Shown here in pieces: positions 52,490 to 63,809 of a stretch of 64,000 bases of DNA. The notes beneath the pieces were generated by a model. That model had not been told where the DNA came from and did no database searches. It saw only the letters and a list, made by a program, of their open reading frames with translations. Source of the stretch: Odontocerum albicorne (lineage: Eukaryota; Arthropoda; Insecta; Trichoptera; Odontoceridae); contig OX463859.1 of assembly GCA_949825065.1 (NCBI GenBank), positions 18,805,220 through 18,869,219 on the forward strand, in the 5' to 3' direction. A program made the position numbers and the translations under genes. Position 1 is the first letter of the stretch. Every line of letters starts with the position of its first letter.

Positions 52490-54840
52490 TACGAGATAGA
52501 AAAGTATTCTTGGTGATTTTAACTTAAAAAAGGGGCACGGGGGATTCAAAACGAACTTTTGTGTGTTTCAACTGCCTACAGTTTGTTACAATTTAATAAT
52601 ATCAATAATTTTAACGGCAGGCTTCTAGATTTAATATATTCAAATATTACCACCAAGGTGCAACACGCCCATTTTCATCTCGTACCTGAAGATCTTCATC
52701 ACCCGGCACTAGAATTCAATCTCACAGTCTTCTTGATCAAAGACAAAATAAATGCATCTCCAAAAAAAATTGAGAATCCAGTGTTTAAAAAATGTCGATT
52801 TGACAAAGGAGATTTCCATTCCTTATATCTGAAGACAAGGGATATAAACTGGGATCCCTTATATTCAATTTTGGACGTGAACGAGGCGGTAGCATATTTG
52901 TATCAACATGTTTATTATGTATTTGATAAGTGCTTTCCCGTAAAACCTAAAGAGTTACGTAAGTGGGAATACCCGAGGTGGTTCACAAGTGAAATTGTTA
53001 GGAATATAAGACTTAAAGGTTCTTTTCACAGAAAATGGAAGTACTCTTGCCTGAGTGACTACGATGCGTTCAAAAGTGCTCGCGCTTAGTTCAAACATAA
53101 CATTCGCACGGCTTATAAGGACTTCATAAGGAACTTAGAATGTCGAATGGTACGTGCACCAAAACTATTTTGGAATCATATTAAATCCATGCGTAACGAT
53201 TCTCCAGTGCTTAATGTTATGAATTGGGATGGGAATCAAATAACTGGTCCCGAAATATCTTCTGCATTTGCAAATTATTTTTCAACAGTTTATTGTAGGG
53301 ACTCCGAGGCATTTGTTTTTTATAAACACCATACTTCCTCGGGATTTAACCTAAGCATCACTACATTTGATATACTCAAACAACTAAAGTTGATGAAAAA
53401 CACTAAACAAGTTGGGCCGGATGGAGTACCTACATTCTTTCTTAAGGGCTGTAGTGAATTGCTTTCTGCACCTCTTGTTTGTTTACACATTTAATCTTGT
53501 CTTCCGAGTCCATACTTTTCCAAGTGAATGGAAAAAGATTCAAGTTATTTCCATATTTAAAAAATGATTCTAAGGACGATGTAACCAACTACAGGCCAAT
53601 CGCCATACTTTCTTCAATAGCTAAGTTCCTAGAAATGTTTATGGATCGCACACTAAGGTCGTAAGTGGACCCATATACGAGTATAATTGATGAGCAGCAT
53701 GGCTTCAGAAGAGGCAGATTTACTGAATCCAATCTGATGGTCTTCACCGACTATGTTTCAAGGGCTGTAGATAGTGGATCAGATTGATTGTTCGTATCGT
53801 GACTTTGCAAAAGTTTTTGATCGCGTCAATCACAAAAAAATATTAGAAAAAATGAGTGAACTTGGGATCCCAGGTAACTTACTAAGGCTGCTGCCAGATT
53901 ATCTTACAGAAAGAAAACAATTTGTTTCACATGGAATCTACAACTCCGATTACTTCACTGTCTACTCAGGTATTCCGCTGGGGTCTAATCTTGGACCTAC
54001 CTTATTTCTTATTTTTATTATTGATATAGGTAGAGTTATAAAAAAATCCACGTTTCTTCTATTTGCTGATTACCTCAAAATCTTAAAAAAACGTTCTTAT
54101 ACCACAATAATAAATTATATTTCAATGCATCGAAGCGCAAAATTATGTCGTATCATCGCTCACACGTCTTGAAATTCCATAGATATACACTAGAATCTAT
54201 ACCTCGCACAGATAATATTAAAGATCTGGGTGTCTTGTTCCACAACAATTTCGCGTTCGGTCCTCACATAGAAATTATGTGCAACTCAGCATATAAAACT
54301 CTAGGATTTGTAATGAGAAGTCATTTGAAAACCAATTGGTGCTCAAAACGTTGTTTAATTCATTGATCCGTAGCAAACTAGAAAGCAATGCTTTCATTTG
54401 GAGCCCGGTGGGGGCGCAAAAATCACTCATGGTGGAAAAAGTACAAAAAAAATATCTACGATATCTCTATATGAGAGAGTTTGGTGTCTATCAATGGCTT
54501 TATCCTACTCAGTTTCTGCTGGGCATGCTCGGGTATAACTCCTTGAGCGTAAGAAGAGATCTGCGTCTCCTGGTATACGTTGTCAAACTCGTTCGAGGAG
54601 TTGTGAGCTGTCTAGCATTACTACAAAGATTAGCGTTAAATGTTCCTAACAATAACACTAGACTGCGCCAGTAAGAACTGTTCTCAATAACGTACGCAAG
54701 AACGGGTCTTCCAGCCGCTATGCCTGTTGGAAGGGCCTTCACTCTTTTGAACGGGACTGCTTCGGATATTGACATATTTCATATCACATTACCAAAAGCA
54801 AAAGTAAATTTTCTTCTAAGATTGAGCGCATTAGAAAGCA
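52490..54840 (+). pseudogene. Jockey-like LINE, endonuclease end through reverse transcriptase
   Basis: Longest mobile element here, a broken ORF2 of a Jockey-group non-LTR retrotransposon. Order: end of the AP endonuclease with I-L-G-D-F-N-L-K (about 52512), N-G-R-L-L-D-L-I-Y-S (52615), linker with W-F-T-S-E-I (52978), reverse transcriptase with G-P-D-G-V-P-T-F-F (53415), N-Y-R-P-I-A-I-L-S-S (53588), E-Q-H-G-F-R-R-G-R (53692), D-F-A-K-V-F-D-R-V-N-H (53802), I-P-L-G-S-N-L-G-P (53970) and F-A-D-Y-L-K-I (54062), where the second catalytic aspartate of F-A-D-D has become Y. The C-terminal M-P-V-G-R-A-F-T-L-L-N lies at 54720. At least four frameshifts and several stops (for example 53087 and 53470-53500) rule out function. 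ORF1 and the endonuclease N-terminus are missing. No A-rich tail is clear before the mariner piece. Confidence 0.92.
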
Positions 54841-54894
54841 CTCATCAACGTACTTAAGTGACTGTGAATATATGTGTATTATATAATATATTTG

Positions 54895-55212
54895 TGTGTA
54901 TTCATTACTGGTGACGAAAAATGATTTGAAAATGGTGATGAAAAATGTTTGAAGGGGATCTTCATGAAAAATATGGTTTAAGCGGTCCTCATCGAAGTCC
55001 ACTGGTCGTCCGGAACGCTCCATGTCTTTCAGGTCGAAATTACCGTCTTTGAAACGCAAAAACCATCGACGAGCTGTCCTTTCATCCATAGCATCTTCAC
55101 CGTACACTTGGCAAATATCGCGAGCAGCTTTATTCTCTCGATTTTACGCGAACAGAAGGAGGTGTCGAAAATGCTCACTTTCGTCTACTTTACATTCTAT
55201 TTTGAAGGCTTG
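54895..55212 (-). pseudogene. Mariner transposase N-terminal domain, rearranged
   Basis: Minus strand from 55212: F-K-I-E-C-K, L-L-L-F-A-stop-N-R (stop at 55144), D-I-C-Q-V-Y-G-E-D-A-M, T-A-R-R-W-F-L-R-F-K-D-G-N-F-D, R-S-G-R-P-V-D-F-D-E-D. This is the paired helix-turn-helix DNA-binding domain of mariner transposases. It ends near 54945. Directly next to it on the opposite strand, 54905-54927 reads I-T-G-D-E-K-stop-F, resembling the catalytic T-G-D-E-K-W block. So two parts of the gene may now face each other. The open frame at 55022 on the plus strand is a shadow. Confidence 0.8.
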
Positions 55213-55796
55213 TAATCAAATCAAATAATATACGTAACGTAAAAGCAAACACAATATCTTGTAGAACAAAAATTTTTCTTTCGAATGACGTATAACATTT
55301 ATTGTTTTGTTTTACTTTTTGTGTTCATTTTTAAATTGAAAAAAAAAACGAACACAACTTATATTAACACCCAATATTTTTCTTCGCTTTCCTTCTGTCA
55401 AAGAGAAACCCTGTTACATATTTTTAAATGTACTTTGAAACTCGAGAAGTTTGTTAAAAATATAGCTTAACTATTTTGGCTACTGACTAAACTAGAAATA
55501 TTTAGTAATTGTTTTAATAGTTCGTTACAGCACTATTTAATAGTGTAAAGACATTTCGGTTGGTGTATTTCTCATGCATTATCGTGACTGCAAATAAAGC
55601 AATAAAGTTCGGCGATGCGTTAATTCACGCATTCTGCAAATGAAATATTCCGAGTTGCATTTATTATATTTTATGGATTTGCATTTACTCGCCTTTATAT
55701 AAAATCGTCATTTCTGAAATGTTTTTAAATTAAATCTGCATTTCTTATATGATTTTTAAATAATTCTTCATTTTTTATATACTTTTGTAACAATTC
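55213..55796. other. No gene recognised
   Basis: AT-rich. Confidence 0.4.
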
Positions 55797-56003
55797 CTCT
55801 TAGGCCTAGTTAGTAAAACGTTTGTTTTCCGACCCGAGGTTTACGGTTTCGATATCCGTTGGTATCCAATTTCATTTATAGGAGTACCACTCTGGTTATC
55901 GTTTAAGGATTCTTTAGTATCTTTTTTGTTGGTTTGGAAGAGAGTACTACATGAAGATAAATGCGCTAGATTGTACTGTATATAAAAAAAATATAATATA
56001 ACG
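55797..56003 (+). mobile_element. SINE-A, full length
   Basis: CTTAGGCCTAGTTAGTAAAA, ACCCGAGGTTTACGGTTTCG, 3' half TTTGTTGGTTTGGAAGAG, GATTGTACTGTATATAAA tail. Confidence 0.8.
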
Positions 56004-56069
56004 ACAATTCCTAATTTCTGCAATGGTTTGGTAACTATTTCTCAATTCATATTAATAAAAATACCACTT

Positions 56070-56215
56070 ATATAGCGCCGTTTAGAGAGCGAACTCCCCA
56101 CTCAGAATTCGAACTCACTATTATTGATAGAACCAAAATTTTACAAAATAAAATTATTCATAAATATATCATACATATACATGTAAGGATAGGAAAGTAG
56201 TGGCTAAGATATGGA
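56070..56215 (+). repeat. Rep-3 copy
   Basis: TATATAGCGCCGTTTAGAGA, CTCACTATTATTGATAG, AGGATAGGAAAGTAGTGG. Confidence 0.65.
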
Positions 56216-56217
56216 TA

Positions 56218-56402
56218 CATACATACCATCACGCCATTTCCTTGTTGGGGTAGGCAAAGAGAACAGAGCACCAAAGTTTCCTATTTCGACACATCCTTTG
56301 CCTCTTCTACGTCTACACATCTTATACGACTTCTCTGACTATACCATATATCCTTCTTTAAGAATATCATTCTCTTGATCTAACCATACTTACCTTTTCG
56401 TT
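56218..56402 (-). mobile_element. LINE-A 3' end
   Basis: Minus strand ends GCTCTGTTCTCTTTGCCTAC and GGCGTGATGGTATGTATG, the canonical terminus. Upstream AGAGGCAAAGGATGTGTCG and AATGATATTCTTAAAG. Confidence 0.75.
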
Positions 56403-57107
56403 TTATTCAATAAAATCTGATGGATTTATTGATATATGGCGATATATCCCAAACACAGTTTAAACATGAATTTGAAATAACGAATCTTGGCTGTTTATCG
56501 TGAAGAATTTGTTCATATTTCGATCGAAATTGTCAAATAATTTAGACAAAAAATGTATTCCATATCATTAATACCGATCGAATAATTTGGACCTATTCAG
56601 AATAGGTCACATTCACTCTAAATAATGGAACTCTCTACAGAAAAGTAATCAATCACCCATCAAAATCAATGCCCTATGATCAGTAGACAAGAGACAAGGC
56701 AACCAAATATTCAATTTCTTTTTCATTGTGGTCTCGTTATCGAGAATGTAAAAAAAAGCGTGATTAATTTGATTTGAAGAGTGTTGAAGCGTATTTGGTT
56801 TTGGAGAACATTGGTGTTAACGGAAGTCGAAAGAGTTTCGTTATAAAATAGTTTGCAAGTCCGACAAGGGTATATTTGATTTGGTGAAATATTACTTTTA
56901 TCGGATATGCGAATAAATTCAGCGGATCTTTTTTTTCTTTCTTAAATATTAAGTGAATTTGAAGTATTGTGTCAAAAAATATAAAAAACTTCATTTAACC
57001 AACAAAGTTAATCTACTTAACACGTAGTTATTGCTTATGGTTATTGATTGAGGAAATCAGCTCCGACAGGTAATAGTCTCCAAAAAGTTTAAGTAATAAA
57101 ACGTATA
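56403..57107. other. No gene recognised
   Basis: AT-rich. The 76-codon minus frame at 56764 is unrecognised. Confidence 0.35.
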
Positions 57108-57172
57108 TTCATGCCATTACGCCATTTCGCAGTCGGGATATGCAGAGAGGACAGAGCGTGCAGAGCCATTGA
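57108..57172 (-). mobile_element. LINE-A terminal fragment
   Basis: Minus: GCTCTGTCCTCTCTGCATAT and AAATGGCGTAATGGCATG. Only the last ~60 bp. Confidence 0.6.
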
Positions 57173-57504
57173 TGGACAGGAACCGAGTTATTTCTTTGTA
57201 GCTGTCCTCTCATTGCCACATTCAAAGTAAAACAACCCCTATTCGACACTCAGAACGAGAATTTTTTCTAGGAATTCGTATGCGGTTCCAGGCAAAAGTT
57301 ATCAGACACTTTTTTAATAATAACCCTTTAAAAATATAGTTGTTAAGGGGCTAGGAAACATTCCGTTAGTAAACCTTTCGTAAAATAATTATATTACTTA
57401 ACGAGACAGACTCAACCAAATAAAACAATAGAAATAAATTATATGAAAATTAAAACCTCGTGTTTGAGATATGAAACGTGACCACGATAAATTCTTAAGA
57501 TTTC
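57173..57504. other. No gene recognised
   Basis: AT-rich. Confidence 0.4.
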
Positions 57505-57665
57505 TCTGACCTTTAAAGCTACTTTCTTTCAAAATTTCATTCACTTAATCTAACAATACTTTCCTTGATCTTTCTCTACCACCCCTTCTACTCACATTAC
57601 TATTAAACATATGTTTTGTAAGTCTCTCTTCTTTCATTAGTTCTACATGTCCAATTTATCGACAT
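57505..57665 (-). mobile_element. LINE-A fragment
   Basis: Minus: AATTGGACATGTAGAACTAA, GACTTACAAAACATATG, GTGGTAGAGAAAGATC, AATGAAATTTTGAAAG. The terminal block is missing. Confidence 0.6.
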
Positions 57666-59574
57666 ATTATTGATTATATATATAATAATTGATTCAATAA
57701 ATTTGGTGAAGACAGCATACTTAAAACTCTTTAAATAGTACTCCTGTTGGGAAATAAACCAATTTTTAGTCAAACTTTCAATCGAGTTTTTTTGAGTCCT
57801 TTATAAAAGTTGAATTTATTTTAAATGCATCGATTGATTGGACCCTATTTTTTTTCGAGTTTGAGCTATATTTGGCTCTTTAGTACATATTCTTTTTCCG
57901 ATAAATATTTTATTTAGTTTGATGTACATGTACCGCTCTATAAAACGATAAACATAACTGTGTAGAAAAATATTATATTAAACTTTTTAAGGAAAAACCA
58001 AGTGACCGTTTGACAGTTGAAAAAGTTTTCATTTCGTTCTCGAAGTATTTGACCTATTTATTCTAAGTGACTTTCAAGTTTTTTAACAGCATATAATATA
58101 TCTCTCTTCCACGCGTCACCGCCGGCATTGTTATCATTATGAAAAATGCAATCCCAAGAGTTCTGCTCTGTAGCATTGCGATTTTTTTACTTTCCTTTCC
58201 GACCACTACTTAGTTTCATGTATAAATGTCGCAAAACCGCATTTTTTTCCGCGAAACTGTAAAGTTCCTCCATAAATTTTGAGAACTTTTGTCAGCGTCG
58301 GTCGATTCATCTTCTCACATAAATGGAAGCCACGACGTCTTTACTATTCTTATATCCTCGAAATATTCTTAAAAATTGATAGTAAAAATTGTAACTGATA
58401 AGTTTTTTCTTGTAGATTTAAACAAACTTCTTAGTGCCTAGTAATTCATTGTACTTTTAAATCACTTTTTTAACTATAAGATGATTTTGAAAATACAATA
58501 AACGCGAAATGCAGAGTGGCCCATTAGTCATGCTCCAATTTCAGGATATATTTGTTGTAAACTTTTTCGTATCATTTTATAGACATGATTATGTTTTATT
58601 ACGCAGAATTTTACAACAGGGAACAAACGAAAGAAGTCGATTTTTTATCGCTAATCAGGAATCAATTATGTGCACATAAAGTGTACATTGACGTCATTTT
58701 ACTGATGGTAATTGTTCAGCAAGACCAAATATTAGGATATTAATTGCACGTTTTCGACAGCAGAGATCAGTTATAGATCTAGAAAACCCCGTACTATCCG
58801 CACTAATGAGAATACTCAAATGGAACAAGATAGTTTTGCTGAAGATCAAGCAACTTTAACCAGACAACTTTCTTCTTAGTTCGATTGACACAAACGATAC
58901 TACGAATCTTAATAATCAACTTGCACTTCTTTCCTTATAAAATTTTCCTTATAGAATTGTAGGTACAATACACATAATATATATGGTATACAACATTTTG
59001 AATAGGAGTATTCGAGTGCGGGTTTTGGTTCATAGTATTCTCCTAAGGTTTTACCACAATCTGCAAATTAAATATTGAATCACGTCATCGCAGGCATATT
59101 AAAACCAGTCTGGAATTTTTTGGCACTATCAGAAATCGAATAAGAAAGTGTCACAAAATTGTTCTACCCCCAAAGCAAAATTAAGTGTGATGAGAAACGT
59201 AAAGGCGATAAATATTAGATAAGAAAGAATATTGAGCATATAAAATGTGTATACAAATCCGTGTCCCATAGAATCAATTTAGGCAGTCTATCGGAGCGTG
59301 GTTGTTATTGCGACAGGAGTTTGAATACTTGGGCTTGCAAGAGGAATGCCTAGTAGCAAAAGTTTGTGTGAACTCTTGAGTGTGGTGTTTTTTTTTACAA
59401 TATGGTTATGTGCGGTATATTGTGGAATGAACATTTTGATCTGTCTGGAGTGATGAAGTGTGAGGGATTTGATTCGCGTGATATATACATACGTAATTGA
59501 GTGTCACTATTTGTCAGGTTGATGAGAATGTGAAACGGGGTTTCAAAGAATCAAAACTCAGAAAGATATATCAA
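57666..59574. other. About 1.9 kb without a recognised feature
   Basis: The longest stretch in the window with neither a gene nor a repeat family that I can name. No frame over 60 codons. A somewhat GC-richer, T/G-biased patch lies at 59280-59470. Confidence 0.4.
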
Positions 59575-59741
59575 TTTATTTTTTCATGTTTGAGATACAG
59601 GAAATGCCTAGTTAACTGGGGATACGACAAATGAAAGGCAAAAAACCCAGATCCATTAAAATTGTGTGTCCAAATTATATTAACCTGTGGTTTTTTCGCA
59701 AATTGTGTATATTTCTTGTGATGTGTAAATAAAATAAATAG
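59575..59741 (+). mobile_element. Rep-2, near complete
   Basis: AATGCCTAGTTAACTGGGGA, AAATTGTGTGTCCAAATTAT, CAAATTGTGTATATTTCTTG, then AAATAAAATAAATA tail. It ends six bases before the minisatellite. Confidence 0.7.
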
Positions 59742-59746
59742 AACCG

Positions 59747-60130
59747 GAAATGAGTACGCCGCGGTCTCGGATATATTGAGAATTAGTTTGCTGACCGATA
59801 AGGAGTGCCTGAAATGAGTACGCCGCGGTCTCGGATATATTGAGAATTAGTTTGCTGACCGATAAGGAGTGCCTGAAATGAGTACGCCGTGGTCTCGGAT
59901 ATATTGAGAATTAGTTTGCTGACCGATAAGGAGTGGCTGAAATGAGTACGCCGTGGTCTCGGATATATTGAGAATTAGTTTGCTGACCGATAAGGAGTGC
60001 CTGAAATGAGTACGCCGTGGTCTCGGATATATTGAGAATTAGTTTGCTGACCGATAAGGAGTGCCTGAAATGAGTACGCCGTGGTCTCGGATATATTGAG
60101 AATTAGTTTGCTGACCGACAAGGAGTGCCT
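59747..60130. repeat. 64-bp minisatellite, six units
   Basis: Six units of exactly 64 bp starting GAAATGAGTACGCCG at 59747, 59811, 59875, 59939, 60003 and 60067. Differences are few: C/T in GCC-G-(C/T)-GG (C in units 1-2, T in 3-6), GTGGCT in unit 3, and GACAAGG in unit 6. Near-identity implies recent expansion or homogenisation. Confidence 0.97.
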
Positions 60131-60404
60131 GAAAAGGCACTTCCGAATATCCGAGCCTTGAAGTGGGATCCCGCGTGTCTTTCGAGAACTTTTGAAGACG
60201 TTTTTTTGAACTGCTTTTTAATTGATTATTGTGTTTTCTTTTTTCAATTTTTGTGATTTTTTCCCCGTATTTTTCGAGGATTTGTCATATTGTGTACCTG
60301 TCTGATACCGTTTTTTTTCAATTTGTATGTGATTTGTTTTTCAATTATTTGTCTATTGTGTTTGTATTTTTTGCGCAGTGCGGGGGGGGGGGTGTACCTA
60401 GGAA
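60131..60404. other. No gene recognised
   Basis: Poly-T-rich, with a poly-G run near 60382. The 85-codon frame at 60229 is F/V-rich and runs into the SINE. Confidence 0.35.
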
Positions 60405-60615
60405 CGGCCCCGTATTTTTTTTAAACCTGGTGAGTTTATTGCCATGTGGCAATCTCTTCCAACCAACCAGAAAGATGTTTTTATAGGCCCCAAGTGTTAA
60501 CCAAACTGGAATCCTATTTAAAAAAAATTGGGTTCCAGCGGGGATCGAACCCGCAACCTCCGGATCGGCAGACAAGTGTCTTACCATCAGGCCATGGAGG
60601 TCGTCGGCCCCGTAT
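60405..60615. repeat. 11-bp target duplication around SINE-A
   Basis: CGGCCCCGTAT occurs at 60405-60415 and 60605-60615, exactly bracketing the SINE. Confidence 0.95.
60416..60604 (-). mobile_element. SINE-A, full length, best-preserved copy
   Basis: Minus strand: GACCTCCATGGCCTGATGG (A box), GGAGGTTGCGGGTTCGATCC (near-consensus B box), GGATTCCAGTTTGG, then ATCTTTCTGGTTGGTTGGAA, GCAATAAACTCACCAGG and an A tail of eight. 189 bp with exact ends given by the target duplication. RNA polymerase III would be expected to transcribe such an element. It encodes nothing; frames across it are incidental. Confidence 0.95.
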
Positions 60616-61032
60616 AGTGTTGGTAGAATGTAATTTTACTATTTGTTACGTTTCTTTCTAAATATTTTTGTTGTGATTGGGTAAATTTTTTTTGTTTATT
60701 CTGTCACACTTATCACTACTGGCTCTCTTATATTTTTTGTTATTTTTGCTATAAGGTGCACTGTACCGTTTACTTAGAAACATATAAATAAATAACCATA
60801 CAATGTAATACAATTAACGTAAACACATATTTGTTCATTTGTACCTATCTTGATATACGAAAAAAATATATAGATTTTCGTCATGAAAACTTCTTACAAA
60901 ATAAATTCACTCGAAGAACATGATACATTTTGCAGAAACAAACCAAAAAAATGCGGCTGAATTAAGTTTATCAGATTTGAAAGAATATAAAGTTAGAAGA
61001 AAATGACGTACGAGTTCATAAGAAGTGATAGG
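60616..61032. other. No gene recognised
   Basis: AT-rich. Confidence 0.4.
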
Positions 61033-61260
61033 ATGACCTTTGTGGCCTAGTTGGTAAGACATTTGTTTTCCAGCCTGATAGCCGTGAGTTCGATTCCTAT
61101 TGGAGTTCAGATTTTAAAAAAAGGATTCCAGACTGATTTTCATTTAAATATACATTTCTTTAACATCTCTCTGGTTCGTTGGAAGATATTGCCAAAGGGT
61201 AATAATCTCTCTGGGTTGTACTGCATACATAGAAAGTGTAATATAATACAATACAATAGG
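61033..61260 (+). mobile_element. SINE-A, full length
   Basis: GACCTTTGTGGCCTAGTTGG, TGATAGCCGTGAGTTCGATT, GGATTCCAGACTG, CTCTCTGGTTCGTTGGAAG, and a GTGTAATATAATACAATAC tail. Confidence 0.88.
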
Positions 61261-61489
61261 ACGGGATAGATGATCATAATGTGAAGTCGGTGACTCCGTT
61301 CGAGGAACTATCAATTCAATCTTTCCTGTATTGAAATTAATGACTGTGTGAATCTGTATTTCCAATATGTTAAGGATTTTAGAATCCTTACCGATGATTT
61401 TTTTTATTTGACGTAATCATATATATACCCAAGTTAAGTCGTAAACTCTTTGCAAGTCTTCATTCTTTCAACATATTGGGCCTTTTCCC
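61261..61489. other. No gene recognised
   Basis: Mixed AT-rich. Short palindrome TAAGGATTTTAGAATCCTTA near 61370. Confidence 0.4.
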
Positions 61490-61670
61490 TCCTATCTATA
61501 GTAGAATTTTACTAGCCCACAGCTTCATTTTGCCCTTAATTAACTACGGTGATGTTTGTTATTTCGAAGCGAGGAGTTGCTGCAAATACGGGAGACACTC
61601 CAAAATGCTTACGTCCGATATGCCTATATAACTCAATATCGTGACAAACTCAAATTACTTAGATAAAACT
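61490..61670 (+). pseudogene. Jockey-like LINE C-terminal fragment
   Basis: L-P-L-I-N-Y-G-D-V-C-Y near 61535, then, after a frameshift, L-Q-N-A-Y-V-R-Y-A-Y near 61590. Homologous to 12597-12747. Confidence 0.65.
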
Positions 61671-63809
61671 CCAAGTTCTATCAACCCTCTGTGAAGTGTT
61701 GAATAATCTAAGCTGTTTTTAATATCTGCATGACAAATTAAATTTTCTCTCTGAGCATTGAGTGAACTGAACATCGAAATAAAGCTTTGAAGATCTACCG
61801 AGACGTGATTGTAAATCTCTAAAAAAGGGTTATTTTCAAGTGCTTCCTCTAACTGCAAACACCACCCGTATCACTTACATTTAGAGGTATACGATTTAAC
61901 GTTGCAAAACCACCAACGGCAAAAGCCCTGTAAAAATACTCCGCTCCATTGAATAAATTTGAAACAATCGATTTATTTGATGAGGATAAAATCGACCTTT
62001 AAAGTTTTGCTGCTTTTCGAAACAACATTTCTCATACACAGATACAAAATACACAATAAAGACATTCCATAACGAACTTGAAAGTAATCCGTTCACGATA
62101 CTTTTGTCAATGTCGACTGTTAGAAACGGACTAATATGATAATATTTAGGACTATCATAATATATTCATATCATCCGAGCAGCTGCATTGAAAACAGACG
62201 GAAAACTAGAAATTTATGATTCCCATTGTTATGCCTACTTTCCATAACATTTGATTTTTGTTTTCCTTACTTAAATATTACTTTCAGTTTGTAAGTTGAT
62301 GTGACAAAGTTCATGGACACCGATAATAATATTGAAAAAAAAAAGCGAGTTGATAGAAAGAAATGACTTTAAAACAATAAATCTGCCAGATGTATTTCCT
62401 TGAAAGTGTAAATAGGAGTGTGTTTGAATAACGCAGTGTTTTTTTGCCTTTCCCGCAAAACACACGCGTGGTGGTTTATATTTACAAGTAATTTTAAAAA
62501 AATACATGGGAAAATATTCCGAAGTTCGGAAATAACCTAGTGTTCTGAACAAAATATACGTACTTACGTTGTTTATGAACATTTTTTCCTCAAAAGCCTT
62601 AAGATATATTCTTTAGAATGTACTTGGAAAGATCACTTTTACGCTTGGGGTTTACTTTTTTCCGTTACACGTGTTTCCTTTCTTTATTGTTTGTCTTTTG
62701 TGTGAAGGTAGAGATTCACAACCTTTATTGGAATTTAAATTCATGTTACTTAAATGGAACATGCTTTAGAAATATCCCCTTTTCTTCGGATATTCTGTCG
62801 ATAGAAATAAACTTTGAAAAAGACATATTTTAAATTTGTTTGGCGTTGGGAACAAAAAAGAATAATTTTACAAAGCATTCTCCTATAATCCTTCAAAAAT
62901 ATTTACGCTTTTTTGTTTGTGCGTTACCTTATTTGACATATATTTATATTAATATATTCCTTGGTGTACATGACTATATTTGGTAACTAACCAGCCAGCA
63001 TATCTTTAATATGTTAAATTTATCTAACCCATGAAATTTTCACAAAAAAATCGTTTTAATCCAAGTTAAAAAGACTTAAACGAATGTATCTCTAAACAAT
63101 AATGGTAGAACTATAGGACAGTATTCTTTCACGTAAGAGGAAAGGAGACAAATGAAAATTGGGATGAAATGTTATTCTAAGGAATGTAATTATTTTTTAT
63201 TTCTCTTTTGAACGCAAATAAGTATGGTGCACCTCTGATAACACTTGGAAGTTCGTTCTACAATCACGCCACAAAGTCAAGCGGAAATAATTATGCGTAA
63301 AATGGGGCATGGTGCGTTGTTATGCACAGGAGTCTCTCATCGCCTGATCGAAGAGACCATCCGCGTTCTCTTAGTTAAGAGTCACTGAAAAGAAATAAAA
63401 TGACATCTAATGCCTTGTAATGTAATATAATTATGGTTTTCTAAACTGATATAATTTAAAATTTTCAATAATTCTCCAATATTTTTTTTTATTACAATTC
63501 AGTCATATGGTCATCCCCTACGATCTCTAAATTGAAAAAAATAGTGATTTTTTTTGCGTTTTATAAACTTCAAATAGCAAATCTCTAAAAACTGAGTTGA
63601 ATTATGGTCTGATATTTGAAGTGCCTTATACAACCTTATCAGATGTAAGAAAAAAGTTTAACCTCAAAGCTATATCAAAGATCGTCAGGCCATACGATAT
63701 TTAATTATTCCGGAACTTGACATGAAACACGTTTCTTGGAGGCAAAGCCGGTTAAAAATCCAAAATGATGTTATATCAACAAAAGATTTGCATTAATCCT
63801 GCATAACAA
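61671..63809. other. About 2.1 kb without a recognised feature
   Basis: AT-rich. The 67-codon minus frame at 61655-61858 and the 66-codon one at 61896-62096 are more balanced than most and follow the Jockey-like fragment, but no motif is clear. Frames at 62271 (minus) and 62618 (plus) look like background. A mixed patch at 63210-63390 has no frame. Confidence 0.35.

Noticed and set aside
59747..60130. CRISPR-like or centromeric satellite
   Set aside because: No spacers, and only six units: a minisatellite.
60345..60661. Frames of 71-80 codons on both strands over the SINE
   Set aside because: They run through the tRNA-like head of SINE-A; the element is noncoding.
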